Assembly: GCA_964511665.1 (NCBI GenBank)
Contig: CAZEHA010000001.1
Span: 1-64,000 of the forward strand
Source of the DNA: JAGOEF01 sp964511665
GTDB lineage: Bacteria; Bacteroidota; Bacteroidia; Bacteroidales; ML635J-15
Direction of reading: 5' to 3'
DNA: 64,000 bases
This document shows positions 26,168-35,659 of this stretch, one piece after another (the stretch's first letter is position 1; the number at the start of each line of letters is the position of its first letter). The notes below the pieces were generated by a model that worked only from the letters and a program-made list of their open reading frames with translations, was not told the origin of the DNA and searched no databases. A program made the translations under genes and the position numbers.

Positions 26168-28630
26168 ATGGTAAAGTTATTACCTGTATTGGCTCTATCA
26201 CTCCTTTTATCAACCACAGTATTCTCTCAATCGGCAAAAATCAACGGAACCATTAAAGATCAGGCTAACAATGAATTGTTGTTTGGCGTGAATGTAATTG
26301 TTACCGGCGATGCCGATACCGTTTCGGTGAAAACCGGAGCGACCACCGACTTCGATGGTAAGTATTTTTTTGAAATACCGGCCGGGTCTTACACCATCAC
26401 CTATCAGTATGTAGGGTATCAGCGCGAGCGCATTAAACTTACCGTTAAAGCCGGCGAGAACAAAACTATCGACATGGCTCTGAAGCAACGGGCCGAGCTG
26501 ATAGACGAAGTGGTAATAAGTGCCGGTAAGTTTGAGCAAAAGCTATCTGACGTTACGGTAACCATGGAGGTTATTAAACCCAAAATGATTGAAAACACCA
26601 ATACTATTAGTATGGAGACAGCTGTCAACCAAATTGTTGGCGTTGATGTTTCCGATCAGCAACTCAGTATCCGTAGTAGTGCAGGGTGGAGTTATGGAGC
26701 AGGTACGCGAGTTATCATGCTTATGGACGACCTGCCCATTGTTTCGGCCGATGCCGGCGATATCAAATGGAATTATATTCCGGTTGAAAACATTTCGCAG
26801 GTTGAAATTGTAAAAGGCGCGTCGTCGGCATTGTTCGGATCATCGGCACTTAGTGGGGTAATAAATGTGCGTTCGGCCTATCCTACCGACAAACCACAAA
26901 CCTCTGTTTCTTATTTTATAGGTATCTACGACAATCCCAAAACCGAGAAATACAAATGGTGGGACAACGACTTTTATGTTGACGACAGTTTGTTTTATCA
27001 AACAATACCCTTGCGAAACGGCTTATATTATTTCGTAAGAAACCCAATGTATTCGGGCTTAAGCCTGTCGCATTCTCAGCAATTTGGCAACCTCGACCTT
27101 ACGATGGGCGGAAATCATTTTGTTGACGAAGGCTATCGCCAAAAGGAATACGAAATACGCAGCCGTTTTAATGTAAACTGGAGGTATCGCTTCAAGAAAG
27201 TTGACGGATTGGCTGTTGGTATGAATTCTAATTTTATGGCTGTTGATAAATCTGATTTCTTTTTCTGGCACTCCGATTCGTTACCCTACAATGTTCCCGT
27301 CCCCGATAAATTGTATGCACCATCGCAGGGATTTCGCATGAATATAGACCCCTACCTCTATTATTATAAACCCAACGGCTCAAAATATAAAATCCGCACC
27401 CGGTACTTTGGCACCTCGCAGTTTATTCCTAACGATACTGCCAAAAACAGTGGTGGCGAAACCTATTATGTTGAATATACCTATTCTACGGTTATTAACG
27501 ATGATGTAAACATTACTGCAGGGGGTGTTAACTCTTACAGCGAAGTGCACTCAAATTTATTTGGAGATCATTATAGCAATAATTTTGCCCTCTATGCCCA
27601 GTTCGATTACCGCATAGGCCGGTTGAAAGCATCGTTTGGAGCACGTGGCGAGTACTATCGAGTCGATTCAGCGCAAACCGAATCGCTGGTAACCATCCGC
27701 AACTTCGAGTTGCCTTTTAAACCTGTGTTCCGCGCCGGTCTCAATTACCAATTGTTTGAATACACATTTTTAAGGGCTTCGTTCGGGCAGGGCTGTCGTT
27801 TCCCTTCAATCAGCGAAAAATTTACTGCTTCCGATTTAGGCGGCTTAATCAATCTGATGCCCAATCCGTATCTGCAACCCGAAACCGGATGGAGTGCCGA
27901 AATTGGTGTTAAACAAGGCATTAAACTTTGGGAGGGCTGGAAAGGATTTGTCGATTTGTCGTTCTTTGTTCAGGAGATTTACGAGATGATAGAGTTTACC
28001 ATTGGGTTTTACGACCCCGAAACTTTCTTACCTATGCCTTTAAGTCAGGGTGTATTTGGTTTTCAGGCACGCAATATGGCCGATGCACGCATTACCGGAT
28101 CGGAACTGTCGGTAGTTACCAATGGCAATATTGGCCCACTTAAAACAACAGTGATGATGGGATATACCTACAACAATCCCGTGAATCTTGCCGGTGCCGA
28201 TTCAACAGCTTCATCTGACAATCCGGTGTTGAAGTATCGGTACGTTCATTCGTTTAAAGGAGACCTCGACTTTGAAGCCAAACGCTTTACTTTTGGATTC
28301 AACTGGATATACAATAGCCCGATGAAAAACGTTGACCGACTTTTCTGCGATGAACGCGACCCCGAACAAATGGACGCAGTTGAAGCGGATATGTATCAAT
28401 TCTACTTCCTGATGAGCGATTTATTTCTGTTACCCGGATACTGGAACTATCGGATAGCGAATGCAAATATGCCTTTTGTTTCGTTTGATGCCCGTTTTGG
28501 GTTCAAGTTCAACGAGCACATCAGGGCTTCGTTCCTCATGAAAAACGTATTTAATACCGAGTATGTAGGACGTCCCGGCGACATGCGTCCTCCGCGTCGA
28601 TTCGAATTACAACTTTCGGCAAAATTTTAA
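26168..28630 (+). CDS. TonB-dependent receptor with carboxypeptidase-regulatory-like domain
   Basis: 820 aa. Signal peptide (1-20), a CarboxypepD_reg-like beta domain (about 23-105, with G-T-I-K-D-Q-A and Y-V-G-Y-Q), then a plug domain (about 115-235) ending V-K-G-A-S-S-A-L-F-G-S-S-A-L-S-G-V. A beta-barrel follows with many alternating aromatic strands and a C-terminal strand ending in F (L-S-A-K-F). It takes up a large substrate across the outer membrane. No SusD-like partner is next to it, so a glycan substrate is not indicated; the plug has the form seen in siderophore/vitamin receptors, but the substrate is unknown. Confidence 0.92.
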   Translation: MVKLLPVLALSLLLSTTVFSQSAKINGTIKDQANNELLFGVNVIVTGDADTVSVKTGATTDFDGKYFFEIPAGSYTITYQYVGYQRERIKLTVKAGENKTIDMALKQRAELIDEVVISAGKFEQKLSDVTVTMEVIKPKMIENTNTISMETAVNQIVGVDVSDQQLSIRSSAGWSYGAGTRVIMLMDDLPIVSADAGDIKWNYIPVENISQVEIVKGASSALFGSSALSGVINVRSAYPTDKPQTSVSYFIGIYDNPKTEKYKWWDNDFYVDDSLFYQTIPLRNGLYYFVRNPMYSGLSLSHSQQFGNLDLTMGGNHFVDEGYRQKEYEIRSRFNVNWRYRFKKVDGLAVGMNSNFMAVDKSDFFFWHSDSLPYNVPVPDKLYAPSQGFRMNIDPYLYYYKPNGSKYKIRTRYFGTSQFIPNDTAKNSGGETYYVEYTYSTVINDDVNITAGGVNSYSEVHSNLFGDHYSNNFALYAQFDYRIGRLKASFGARGEYYRVDSAQTESLVTIRNFELPFKPVFRAGLNYQLFEYTFLRASFGQGCRFPSISEKFTASDLGGLINLMPNPYLQPETGWSAEIGVKQGIKLWEGWKGFVDLSFFVQEIYEMIEFTIGFYDPETFLPMPLSQGVFGFQARNMADARITGSELSVVTNGNIGPLKTTVMMGYTYNNPVNLAGADSTASSDNPVLKYRYVHSFKGDLDFEAKRFTFGFNWIYNSPMKNVDRLFCDERDPEQMDAVEADMYQFYFLMSDLFLLPGYWNYRIANANMPFVSFDARFGFKFNEHIRASFLMKNVFNTEYVGRPGDMRPPRRFELQLSAKF

Positions 28631-28679
28631 CCCTCTTTATTGTTTAAACGTGTTGTGAATTTAGTATTAAAATAAAATT

Positions 28680-28687
28680 TAAATTTG
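28680..28687 (+). promoter_or_regulatory. -7 element before the PKD/T9SS protein gene
   Basis: TAAATTTG (28680-28687), with TTGTG (28653-28657) about 22 bases upstream. The start codon is 25 bases downstream. Confidence 0.45.
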
Positions 28688-28712
28688 TATTGAAACTCAA
28701 AAACAGAAAATT

Positions 28713-29705
28713 ATGAAAAAACTACTATTATCATTTGTTGGCCTAATGGCTTTTGTTGCCTTAATGGCTCAACCCTGTACACCTGATGCGGGATGTATGG
28801 ATGTAGAAAACCCGGGTGAAATATGCCCCATGGCATTCGACACCGGATATGTGAATGTACCTTACGAGCAGGTTATTACTTTTATTCCACCTGCTACCTA
28901 CAATTACAATGGACAAAACCTTACCGTTCAAAAGATTGTTATTAATTCTGTTACCGGTCTTCCTAACGAAATCTCGTGGGACACCGATGCCGATGAATTT
29001 ATTCCAACCAATCCGATTACCCGCTACTGTGGTGTTATGTTTGGAACTCCGTTAACAACCGGGGAGTATACTTTTGGGTTCTCGGCAACTGTTTACATAC
29101 AGCTATCACAATTTGTTGTGATTCCCGTACCTGTTACCGAAGAAGACCTCAACTACACACCTTTGCTGGTTATTCAAGCTGAGAACATGGCTCCGCCGGT
29201 AGCTGAGTTTTCGGCATCTGCTACTTCTGTTCCGGGTGGAGAGGTTATTAACTTCACCGATGAAAGTTTTAATGCTACCACATGGCAATGGACATTTGAA
29301 GGTGCCAACAATCCGACCAGTACCGACCAAAATCCAAGTGCAACATGGAACACACAAGGTACCTACGATGTTACCCTAACCGTAACCAATACCAACTGCA
29401 CACCTCCCAAAACCGACACTTATGTAGCCGAAGATTACATTACCATTACATCAACAGTATTTATTAACCCGAATTTTGCTAAAATTTGCAGCATTTATCC
29501 GAATCCGTCGCAAGGTATTGTAAACATCGAAGGTACCGAAATTCAATCGGTGAGTGTTTATAATAGTCTGGGGCAAGTTGTTCACGAAATACAACCTAAT
29601 GCATCGCGTGTTACACTCGATATCAGCCACTTACAAAAAGGCGCTTATATCGTAAGTGTTATTACCGAAAAAGGCATAGCTCGCACCGGAATTACTCTCG
29701 AGTAA
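28713..29705 (+). CDS. Secreted PKD-domain protein with T9SS type A sorting domain
   Basis: 330 aa. Signal peptide (1-19), then a cysteine-containing N-terminal region (C-T-P-D-A-G-C; P-G-E-I-C-P) that looks like a small Bacteroidota Ig-like domain, a PKD domain (about 165-245; F-T-D-E-S-F, W-Q-W-T-F-E-G, Y-D-V-T-L-T-V) and a type A sorting domain from I-Y-P-N-P-S-Q. Function is unknown; exported to the surface by inference. It stands alone, with a strong terminator after it. Confidence 0.82.
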   Translation: MKKLLLSFVGLMAFVALMAQPCTPDAGCMDVENPGEICPMAFDTGYVNVPYEQVITFIPPATYNYNGQNLTVQKIVINSVTGLPNEISWDTDADEFIPTNPITRYCGVMFGTPLTTGEYTFGFSATVYIQLSQFVVIPVPVTEEDLNYTPLLVIQAENMAPPVAEFSASATSVPGGEVINFTDESFNATTWQWTFEGANNPTSTDQNPSATWNTQGTYDVTLTVTNTNCTPPKTDTYVAEDYITITSTVFINPNFAKICSIYPNPSQGIVNIEGTEIQSVSVYNSLGQVVHEIQPNASRVTLDISHLQKGAYIVSVITEKGIARTGITLE

Positions 29706-29725
29706 CAAATAAACCTATATATTAT

Positions 29726-29757
29726 AAAACTGCCTTCTTTCTGAGGCAGTTTTTTTT
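29726..29757 (+). terminator. Strong terminator after the PKD/T9SS gene
   Basis: AAAACTGCCT (29726-29735) and AGGCAGTTTT (29744-29753) form a 10-bp stem with an 8-base loop followed by more T. The A-run on the other side also makes it usable for recO on the minus strand. Confidence 0.9.
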
Positions 29758-29802
29758 ATTAATTCTAATCGCTCTACGAATAGAACACAAACAAAGATTT
29801 TC

Positions 29803-30531
29803 TTAAAGATTGAATACATCGTGCAACACCGGCAACGACTTCAGGCCTCCGAAGTTTGCAAGGTGTATAGCGTAGTAATCGCTGATTTTTTGTGTCAGAA
29901 GAGAACGCTGATTTCGCAACAATGGCAACTGCCAATAGTTATTTTCGTCGGTTTGCATCATACGATATAGTATCTGCGACTCTTCGAGAGAAACCGTATC
30001 GGAATCGGTGGTAAACACCGGCATAAATAGTCCTTCGCGAATATTGAAGAAAGGTGTGTGCTCCGAATAATTATCACCCGGTTTAAAACCCAAATACGGC
30101 AATAACTTCAAAGCAAAAAACAACGGAAAGTTTGCAACAGACTGACTACTATTATCGAGATGCAAGACCATGCGATGCAGAAACCCGAACAAATCCTCCT
30201 GCGGTCCCTCTTCTCTGATCGATCGCATCAGAACTTCGCATACAAACAGCGCCACACTGCATCGTGCCATGTCGGAATTTAATTGTTGAAATGGCTTTTC
30301 GATATTCACCTCGCGCAACGAATGCAAACTGCGGGTCTCCTTAAAATCGATTTCGCATTCAATTAGTGCCAGTGGCTGAAACAGAGCTATCCGCATCCGG
30401 CTGTTGCGGTTTCGGCTTCCTTTTACCATTACTGCCTGGCGACCCAATTGTGCTGTAAACAGATGCACTATAAAAGCCGAATCGCTATAAGGAATTCTAT
30501 TTAAAACTATGGCATGGGTCTTAACAATCAT
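29803..30531 (-). CDS. recO: DNA repair protein RecO
   Basis: 242 aa. It has an N-terminal OB-fold domain with the family opening A-I-V-L-N-R-I-P-Y-S-D-S-A and V-K-G-S-R, and a helical C-terminal domain. In recombination RecO loads RecA with RecR. The typical Cys4 zinc finger of some RecO proteins is not evident. It starts 4 bases after porZ on the same strand, the usual porZ-recO arrangement in Bacteroidota. Confidence 0.87.
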   Translation of the reverse strand: MIVKTHAIVLNRIPYSDSAFIVHLFTAQLGRQAVMVKGSRNRNSRMRIALFQPLALIECEIDFKETRSLHSLREVNIEKPFQQLNSDMARCSVALFVCEVLMRSIREEGPQEDLFGFLHRMVLHLDNSSQSVANFPLFFALKLLPYLGFKPGDNYSEHTPFFNIREGLFMPVFTTDSDTVSLEESQILYRMMQTDENNYWQLPLLRNQRSLLTQKISDYYAIHLANFGGLKSLPVLHDVFNL

Positions 30532-30535
30532 ACTG

Positions 30536-32884
30536 CTATTTCATGAACATAATTTTGGTAACATTTTTCTTAGAACCATCTTCGTTCGACGAAAACACCA
30601 GATATATTCCTGAACTTACGCGATTTCCGTTAATATCGTTTCCATCCCAAATAGCCTGACCACCAAGCGAGCGCATTTCGGTAACCAGGTTTCCCGAAAT
30701 ATCGGTAATTTTAACATACGAGCCTGCCACCAATCCGTGTATGGTGATATTTCCGCTGTAACCGGGATGCACCGGATTGGGGAATGCATACACTTGAGTA
30801 AAATCGGGAGCACCCTGAGTAGCCTCACCTCGAAACGAAATAAGGCCTTTTTCGGTGCCAAAAAAGACTTCGCCGCTTTCGGGAATAATTGCAATACTGT
30901 ATATGTTGTTGGCCAGCAATGGACTGTTGTCGGTACTGAAATGATGTATTTGTTGCAGGCCGTCGCTACTGGTGAGGAAAACACCTCCGCTCTGGGTACC
31001 AAACCATTTACGGTTGGCTCCGTCAACAGCAATAGCAGTAACGGTTTCTGATCCCAAGAGTAAGTCAGCATCATCGGTGCCATCGTTACGGGGAATTTTC
31101 ACCTGTTGTCCGTAGAAACTGCCCTGATCGAAAACCCTGTCGGGGTTATAATACACCACCACTCCGGCATTGGTCCCTACCCAGATTGAACCGTTAAGGT
31201 CTTCGGCTATCGAAAACACTTCATTGCTAATTACCTGTCCGTATTCGTCAACAACACTTAATTTGCGATAGTCGTCGTCGCTTTTATTGTCGGGGGTACC
31301 TTTGTCGTCGAAAACAAACAGTCCGCCTCCACGAGGCAACACCACCCATTTCTTTCCAGTTTTGGTAACAATAATTTGCCTTACATTCAAGGCATTCATT
31401 TCGGCTTTGTAGTTTATTGCATGCCATGTGCCGTTGGCCATTTTTACCACAATGGGCATGTTGTTGTCGGAACATGTTATCCACAAATTCCCCAAAGCAT
31501 CAAAGGCCAATCCTCCGATTCGCATCAATGTGGTGTTTGGTATCAATTCAAGGGGACTGTTGGTTTCGTTGTACACCTGTGTTAACGAAAAGTTGGTAAA
31601 CTCAAGTAAACCCTTTGTCCACGACCCGGCAAACACCTGTGATGGATTCAATGGATTAACCGCAACCGAGACCAAATCGGTGATACCCTGCATATCAGAC
31701 TGGTTACCCGGGTAACGGGTGTCCCAGATGTCGGTGAAACGGAACAACATAGGCTGGTTGTAGGTAGGGGTAAGCGACAGGTTGAAGCCGCCGCCTACGC
31801 CATACATGGTATTTGCATTGGCTGCCATTCCAAAAAACACATAATTCATGGGGCCGTTCAGTGTTTTCTTCTCGAAATACCACAAATCGCTGCTGGTAAC
31901 CAAACCATAGTTGCGGTCGGCAACCCACAATGTATTGCTGCTTCCATACAAGGCATACTGAGGATACATAGTTGGCGTATCGAAATTATAGGTCCAAACA
32001 TGATGGTAATTCTCAAAAGAACTATTGTAAAGTTTAATAAAATACTGGCTGGTTACCACCAACACTTCATCGGTTGCCGTAATAGAGTTGGTCATGGTAA
32101 CCACATTATCGAAATAGCTCCAGTTTCCATCATCATACACCATTAGGGTATCGGCATTAAACTGGGTGGGATGCTTATAGTTAGCTATAAGTTTTCCGTT
32201 GAAACACTCAATAGTATTGAAATTTTTGTCGCGCATCCACGAAAATGGGGTACCGGATGGCAAATCGGTAATCCGTGTCCAATTGGCAAAATTAATCAGA
32301 TCGCTCGATAGTAAGCCCATATATATACCTTCGCTGGTTGCTGCATACAAATGGGTGCCATCGGTGGTAGTTTCGTTTACATATACATAAGATCCATTCT
32401 CGCCAATAAGGTAGGTGCTGTTAATTTCCATTCGCCTCATATCGAATACAACAATACCAAAGCCACACGACAGATAGGCATTATCGCCAAGAAACATAAA
32501 ATGCTTAATGTTTTTTGATGCGGTCATTGGCTTTCGCTTTATGTCGGGCACATTAATAATGCGATTGTTGCCAATTATGTCGATGTTGCCATTGCTATAG
32601 CCAACAAACAACAAGTCGAAGTAGTTGTTGTAGCCCACCGAGAGAACTCCGGCGTCGGACAATCCGTTTACCTTCGACCATTTTTCGAGCTCAGCATTGT
32701 TTTTATTATAACTAAACAAGCCCACATTGGTAACCACAAACACCTTATCGCGTGTTTCGGCAAGCATGGTTCCATAATAATAGGGCAAATGGTCGCGCCA
32801 CTGACCTACGGCAATCTGGCCACTGGCCAGCAACGAAAGCACAAGTAATGCATTTAGCACCACATATTTTTGAAATCGGTTCAT
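30536..32884 (-). CDS. porZ: Type IX secretion component PorZ (beta-propeller with T9SS sorting domain)
   Basis: 782 aa. Signal peptide, then the characteristic start of the mature protein (G-Q-W-R-D-H-L-P-Y-Y), two groups of propeller blades with repeated G-L-F-S-Y and I-W-V-G-T-N-A-G-V patterns, and a C-terminal sorting domain (F-P-N-P-V-H-P-G-Y, ending K-I-M-F-M-K). In P. gingivalis PorZ is a surface attachment-complex protein delivering anionic LPS to the PorU sortase. The order porZ-recO on one strand and domain order support the assignment over a generic two-component-regulator propeller. Confidence 0.8.
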   Translation of the reverse strand: MNRFQKYVVLNALLVLSLLASGQIAVGQWRDHLPYYYGTMLAETRDKVFVVTNVGLFSYNKNNAELEKWSKVNGLSDAGVLSVGYNNYFDLLFVGYSNGNIDIIGNNRIINVPDIKRKPMTASKNIKHFMFLGDNAYLSCGFGIVVFDMRRMEINSTYLIGENGSYVYVNETTTDGTHLYAATSEGIYMGLLSSDLINFANWTRITDLPSGTPFSWMRDKNFNTIECFNGKLIANYKHPTQFNADTLMVYDDGNWSYFDNVVTMTNSITATDEVLVVTSQYFIKLYNSSFENYHHVWTYNFDTPTMYPQYALYGSSNTLWVADRNYGLVTSSDLWYFEKKTLNGPMNYVFFGMAANANTMYGVGGGFNLSLTPTYNQPMLFRFTDIWDTRYPGNQSDMQGITDLVSVAVNPLNPSQVFAGSWTKGLLEFTNFSLTQVYNETNSPLELIPNTTLMRIGGLAFDALGNLWITCSDNNMPIVVKMANGTWHAINYKAEMNALNVRQIIVTKTGKKWVVLPRGGGLFVFDDKGTPDNKSDDDYRKLSVVDEYGQVISNEVFSIAEDLNGSIWVGTNAGVVVYYNPDRVFDQGSFYGQQVKIPRNDGTDDADLLLGSETVTAIAVDGANRKWFGTQSGGVFLTSSDGLQQIHHFSTDNSPLLANNIYSIAIIPESGEVFFGTEKGLISFRGEATQGAPDFTQVYAFPNPVHPGYSGNITIHGLVAGSYVKITDISGNLVTEMRSLGGQAIWDGNDINGNRVSSGIYLVFSSNEDGSKKNVTKIMFMK

Positions 32885-32934
32885 CTGTACAAAATAGTAA
32901 AATAATATAACTAAAAAACCGTCAGAATATTTTA

Positions 32935-33516
32935 TTAATCAACACTATTCAGATAATTTACCAATGCAGCCATTGCCATTGCCCTATGCGAAATGCTGTT
33001 TTTAATTCCGGATGGCATTTCGGCAAAGGTGTCTTCATAACCATCGGGCACGAACACCGGATCGTAACCAAAGCCGGATGTACCACGCAAATTATCAATA
33101 ATTTTACCGGGAACAAGGCCTTCGAACAGCAAGATTTTTCCATTGATTGATAGTGCAATAATTGTTCTAAAACGTGCATTCCTATTTTCGTGCTGTTGTA
33201 ATTCGCGAAGCAGCTTCTCGATATTATCGCTTGAATTGCGTCCGGGGCCGGCATATCTGGCCGAATGCACACCGGGTTGCATATCAAGGGCTTCCACTTC
33301 AAGCCCTGTGTCGTCGGCAAAGCAATCGACTCCATATTTTTCGGCCACATATCGGGCTTTTTCTATGGCATTTGCCTCAAGGGTATCTCCATTTTCGCGA
33401 ATATCTTCGTTACAGCCTATTTCGGTTAAACTTTTAATGTGAAAGCGATTGCCTAATATTTCTCTAATCTCGGCGAGCTTGTGAGGGTTATTGGTTGCAA
33501 AAACAAGTTCTTTCAT
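32935..33516 (-). CDS. rdgB: Non-canonical purine NTP pyrophosphatase (RdgB/HAM1)
   Basis: 193 aa from the ATG at 33516; the frame goes five codons further but the family starts at K-E-L-V-F-A-T-N-N. It hydrolyses dITP/XTP to the monophosphate, sanitising the nucleotide pool. Seen: T-N-N-P-H-K, F-A-D-D-T-G-L-E-V, S-G-F-G-Y-D-P-V-F and I-S-H-R-A. Last enzyme of a tight minus-strand run M23-dxr-rseP-hypothetical-rdgB, with porZ-recO after a 50-base gap. Confidence 0.93.
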   Translation of the reverse strand: MKELVFATNNPHKLAEIREILGNRFHIKSLTEIGCNEDIRENGDTLEANAIEKARYVAEKYGVDCFADDTGLEVEALDMQPGVHSARYAGPGRNSSDNIEKLLRELQQHENRNARFRTIIALSINGKILLFEGLVPGKIIDNLRGTSGFGYDPVFVPDGYEDTFAEMPSGIKNSISHRAMAMAALVNYLNSVD

Positions 33517-33539
33517 GAGACATGATTTCAAAAAAAATA

Positions 33540-34355
33540 CTAATACGAAAAATGGAAGTTGTAAATTATTTGTCGAATAGCCGGTGGAAAATACTCGCCC
33601 ACCAACACATCTTTATCGTAGAGGTGAAAAGGGACATCCACCTCGGCATAGCTTCCGTGAACCAGTTCGCCCAAATTATCGTAGATACTGAAGTGTACTT
33701 TAAAACTACGACTAAAATCGGAACGTCCCGATGCATACGGATCGCTATAATTGCCTTTGATTTCGAACTGATTGATAAACAGGAAGAAATCAATGTTGCG
33801 TCGTTGCGCCAGTTGCTGCAGAAAAGTAGTATCGGTAAAGGCTATATGAAAATAGCGGTTCTCGTGTGTTTGCCTTCGGCTAATTATTTCACCATCACTG
33901 CGTTCGCCACCAACATAAATATCGTCGGACACCTGTTTTTTCTTTTTTGGGAACATTTTACGAAACCACGACTGTTCTTCGGGCTGTTCGGGCTTATTCT
34001 GCATTTTGGTTTTCATCTCGTAGCGAATGATGGTGTACAACCCATCGAGATCGTCGCGGGCTTCGCGTGTGTTGTCGGTAAGCAAATCGACTGTGTAGCA
34101 AGAGTCGAGAAAAGCCATGTGCAAATGGCGATTCCATTCCATGCGGAAAAACATCATCAATTCGTCGTGAGTCATATTGTATCGTGTAGCCATTTCGGGG
34201 GTAGCATCGTTCAAATAGATGCGTGTGTCGAATGGAACTATCAACATGCGAAATTCGTGTGCCGGCCGTGTTTTAAAAACAGGTTCAATTTGTGCCTGAA
34301 GCAGACCTGGCAACAGCACTACAAACAGAATCCATAATGTAATCCTGTTTTTCAT
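33540..34355 (-). CDS. Exported protein of unknown function beside rseP
   Basis: 271 aa with a clear signal peptide (cleavage near L-L-Q-A-Q, residue 22). The mature part has a basic stretch near 130 (F-P-K-K-K-K) and a C-terminal half that reads as regular beta strands. No domain recognised. Its start overlaps the rseP stop by four bases (ATGA), so they are cotranscribed, which suggests an envelope role. A same-length frame on the plus strand (33522-34337) is a shadow: it has no signal-like start or family pattern. Confidence 0.72.
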   Translation of the reverse strand: MKNRITLWILFVVLLPGLLQAQIEPVFKTRPAHEFRMLIVPFDTRIYLNDATPEMATRYNMTHDELMMFFRMEWNRHLHMAFLDSCYTVDLLTDNTREARDDLDGLYTIIRYEMKTKMQNKPEQPEEQSWFRKMFPKKKKQVSDDIYVGGERSDGEIISRRQTHENRYFHIAFTDTTFLQQLAQRRNIDFFLFINQFEIKGNYSDPYASGRSDFSRSFKVHFSIYDNLGELVHGSYAEVDVPFHLYDKDVLVGEYFPPAIRQIIYNFHFSY

Positions 34356-35656
34356 CGGAACAAATTCACAATATCGTTGCCAATTATAAATGTCATCAAC
34401 AGCATAATAATTACCAAGCCTATATATTGTGTTATTTCCATAAATCTATCGGAAAACTTTCGGCGGGTAACAGCTTCAATCAACAAGAAAGTAGCATGCC
34501 CACCATCGAACGCAGGGATTGGTAAAATATTGATAAAAGCAAGAATGAACGACAACAAGCCTGTGATATACCAAAATCTGGCCCAATCCCAGGTTGCCCC
34601 ATACACTTTGGCAATTCCAATGGGTCCGGCCAAGTCGCGGGCTTTTTCGGTACCCTTAAACACCATTTTAAAACCTTTTATATTGGAATAAATAGCTTCG
34701 AAACCATCGGAATAGGCATAACGCATAGCCGAGAAGAAGGTGTAGTCCTTTGTAATATAATTGGGTTTGCTTATTAATATACCAATAACGCCATCACTGC
34801 TCACAGGTATTTCCAGCGATAATGACTCACTCTGGCGATTAATCAAACATTGAATCGTATCGCCCGCTTTCGATTTCAGAATTTCTCGAAAATTACCATA
34901 TGTACTCACCGGAATATTCTCAATCAAAACCATACTATCGCCAGTACGCAAACCAGCATTCCAGGCATTCATGCTATCAGGAACCGACTCAATATGTAAC
35001 GGATAATTATCGTAACCAATAAACAGGTTTCCCCTGCCAATGTATTTATACACGGTGTCGGGAACATCAACCACCACCCTTTCGCCATTGCGCAACACGG
35101 TAACCTCTCCCCCGAAATACAAACGTGTCGACAACACTTCTTCAGCGCGCTTCACTTCTTTTCCGTTTATTTCGATGATATGGTCGCCGGTTTTAAAGCC
35201 CACAACGCGAGCAAATTCGTAGGCATGAATGCCATCGGTAGCGTTCTCTACGGGTAAATATTGTTTGGTAAACACCAGGTGCGACATAGTAAAAATCAGA
35301 ATTCCGAGAACAATGTTCAACACCACTCCGGCAATCATCACCACAAGGCGTTGCCAGGCAGGCTTAGAACGAAACTCCCAGGGCTGTGGGTCTTGTTTCA
35401 TCTGCTCTTTGTCCATCGATTCGTCGATCATACCTGCAATTTTGCAATAACCTCCAAAAGGCAACCAGCCAATTCCAAACTCGGTATCGCCAATTTTGCG
35501 GCTCCATATTTTGAACTTTCCTATGTCGAAAAATATGTAAAACTTATCGACCCTGATTTTGAACATTCGAGCTGCAATATCGTGACCAAATTCATGAACC
35601 AGCACCAAAATCGCCAGCCCGAGTATCAGTTGCGCCGCCATTACCAATCCATTCAT
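34352..35656 (-). CDS. rseP: Site-2 protease RseP family, intramembrane zinc metalloprotease
   Basis: 434 aa. The zinc-binding H-E-F-G-H (H21, E22, H25) sits in the first membrane segment and F-D-G-G-H in the C-terminal region is the LDG-type aspartate. One or two PDZ domains lie between (G-D-H-I-I-E-I-N-G near 170; G-D-S-M-V-L-I near 250), and helices flank both ends. In E. coli RseP cleaves RseA and remnant signal peptides; here the substrate is not shown. It sits between dxr (3-base gap) and an exported protein gene (4-base overlap), the usual dxr-rseP order. Confidence 0.93.
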   Translation of the reverse strand: MNGLVMAAQLILGLAILVLVHEFGHDIAARMFKIRVDKFYIFFDIGKFKIWSRKIGDTEFGIGWLPFGGYCKIAGMIDESMDKEQMKQDPQPWEFRSKPAWQRLVVMIAGVVLNIVLGILIFTMSHLVFTKQYLPVENATDGIHAYEFARVVGFKTGDHIIEINGKEVKRAEEVLSTRLYFGGEVTVLRNGERVVVDVPDTVYKYIGRGNLFIGYDNYPLHIESVPDSMNAWNAGLRTGDSMVLIENIPVSTYGNFREILKSKAGDTIQCLINRQSESLSLEIPVSSDGVIGILISKPNYITKDYTFFSAMRYAYSDGFEAIYSNIKGFKMVFKGTEKARDLAGPIGIAKVYGATWDWARFWYITGLLSFILAFINILPIPAFDGGHATFLLIEAVTRRKFSDRFMEITQYIGLVIIMLLMTFIIGNDIVNLFR

Positions 35657-35659
35657 ATT

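Noticed and set aside
33522..34337. 271-aa open frame on the plus strand
   Set aside because: It is antisense to the exported-protein gene 33540-34355, has no signal or family pattern, and its length only mirrors the true gene.
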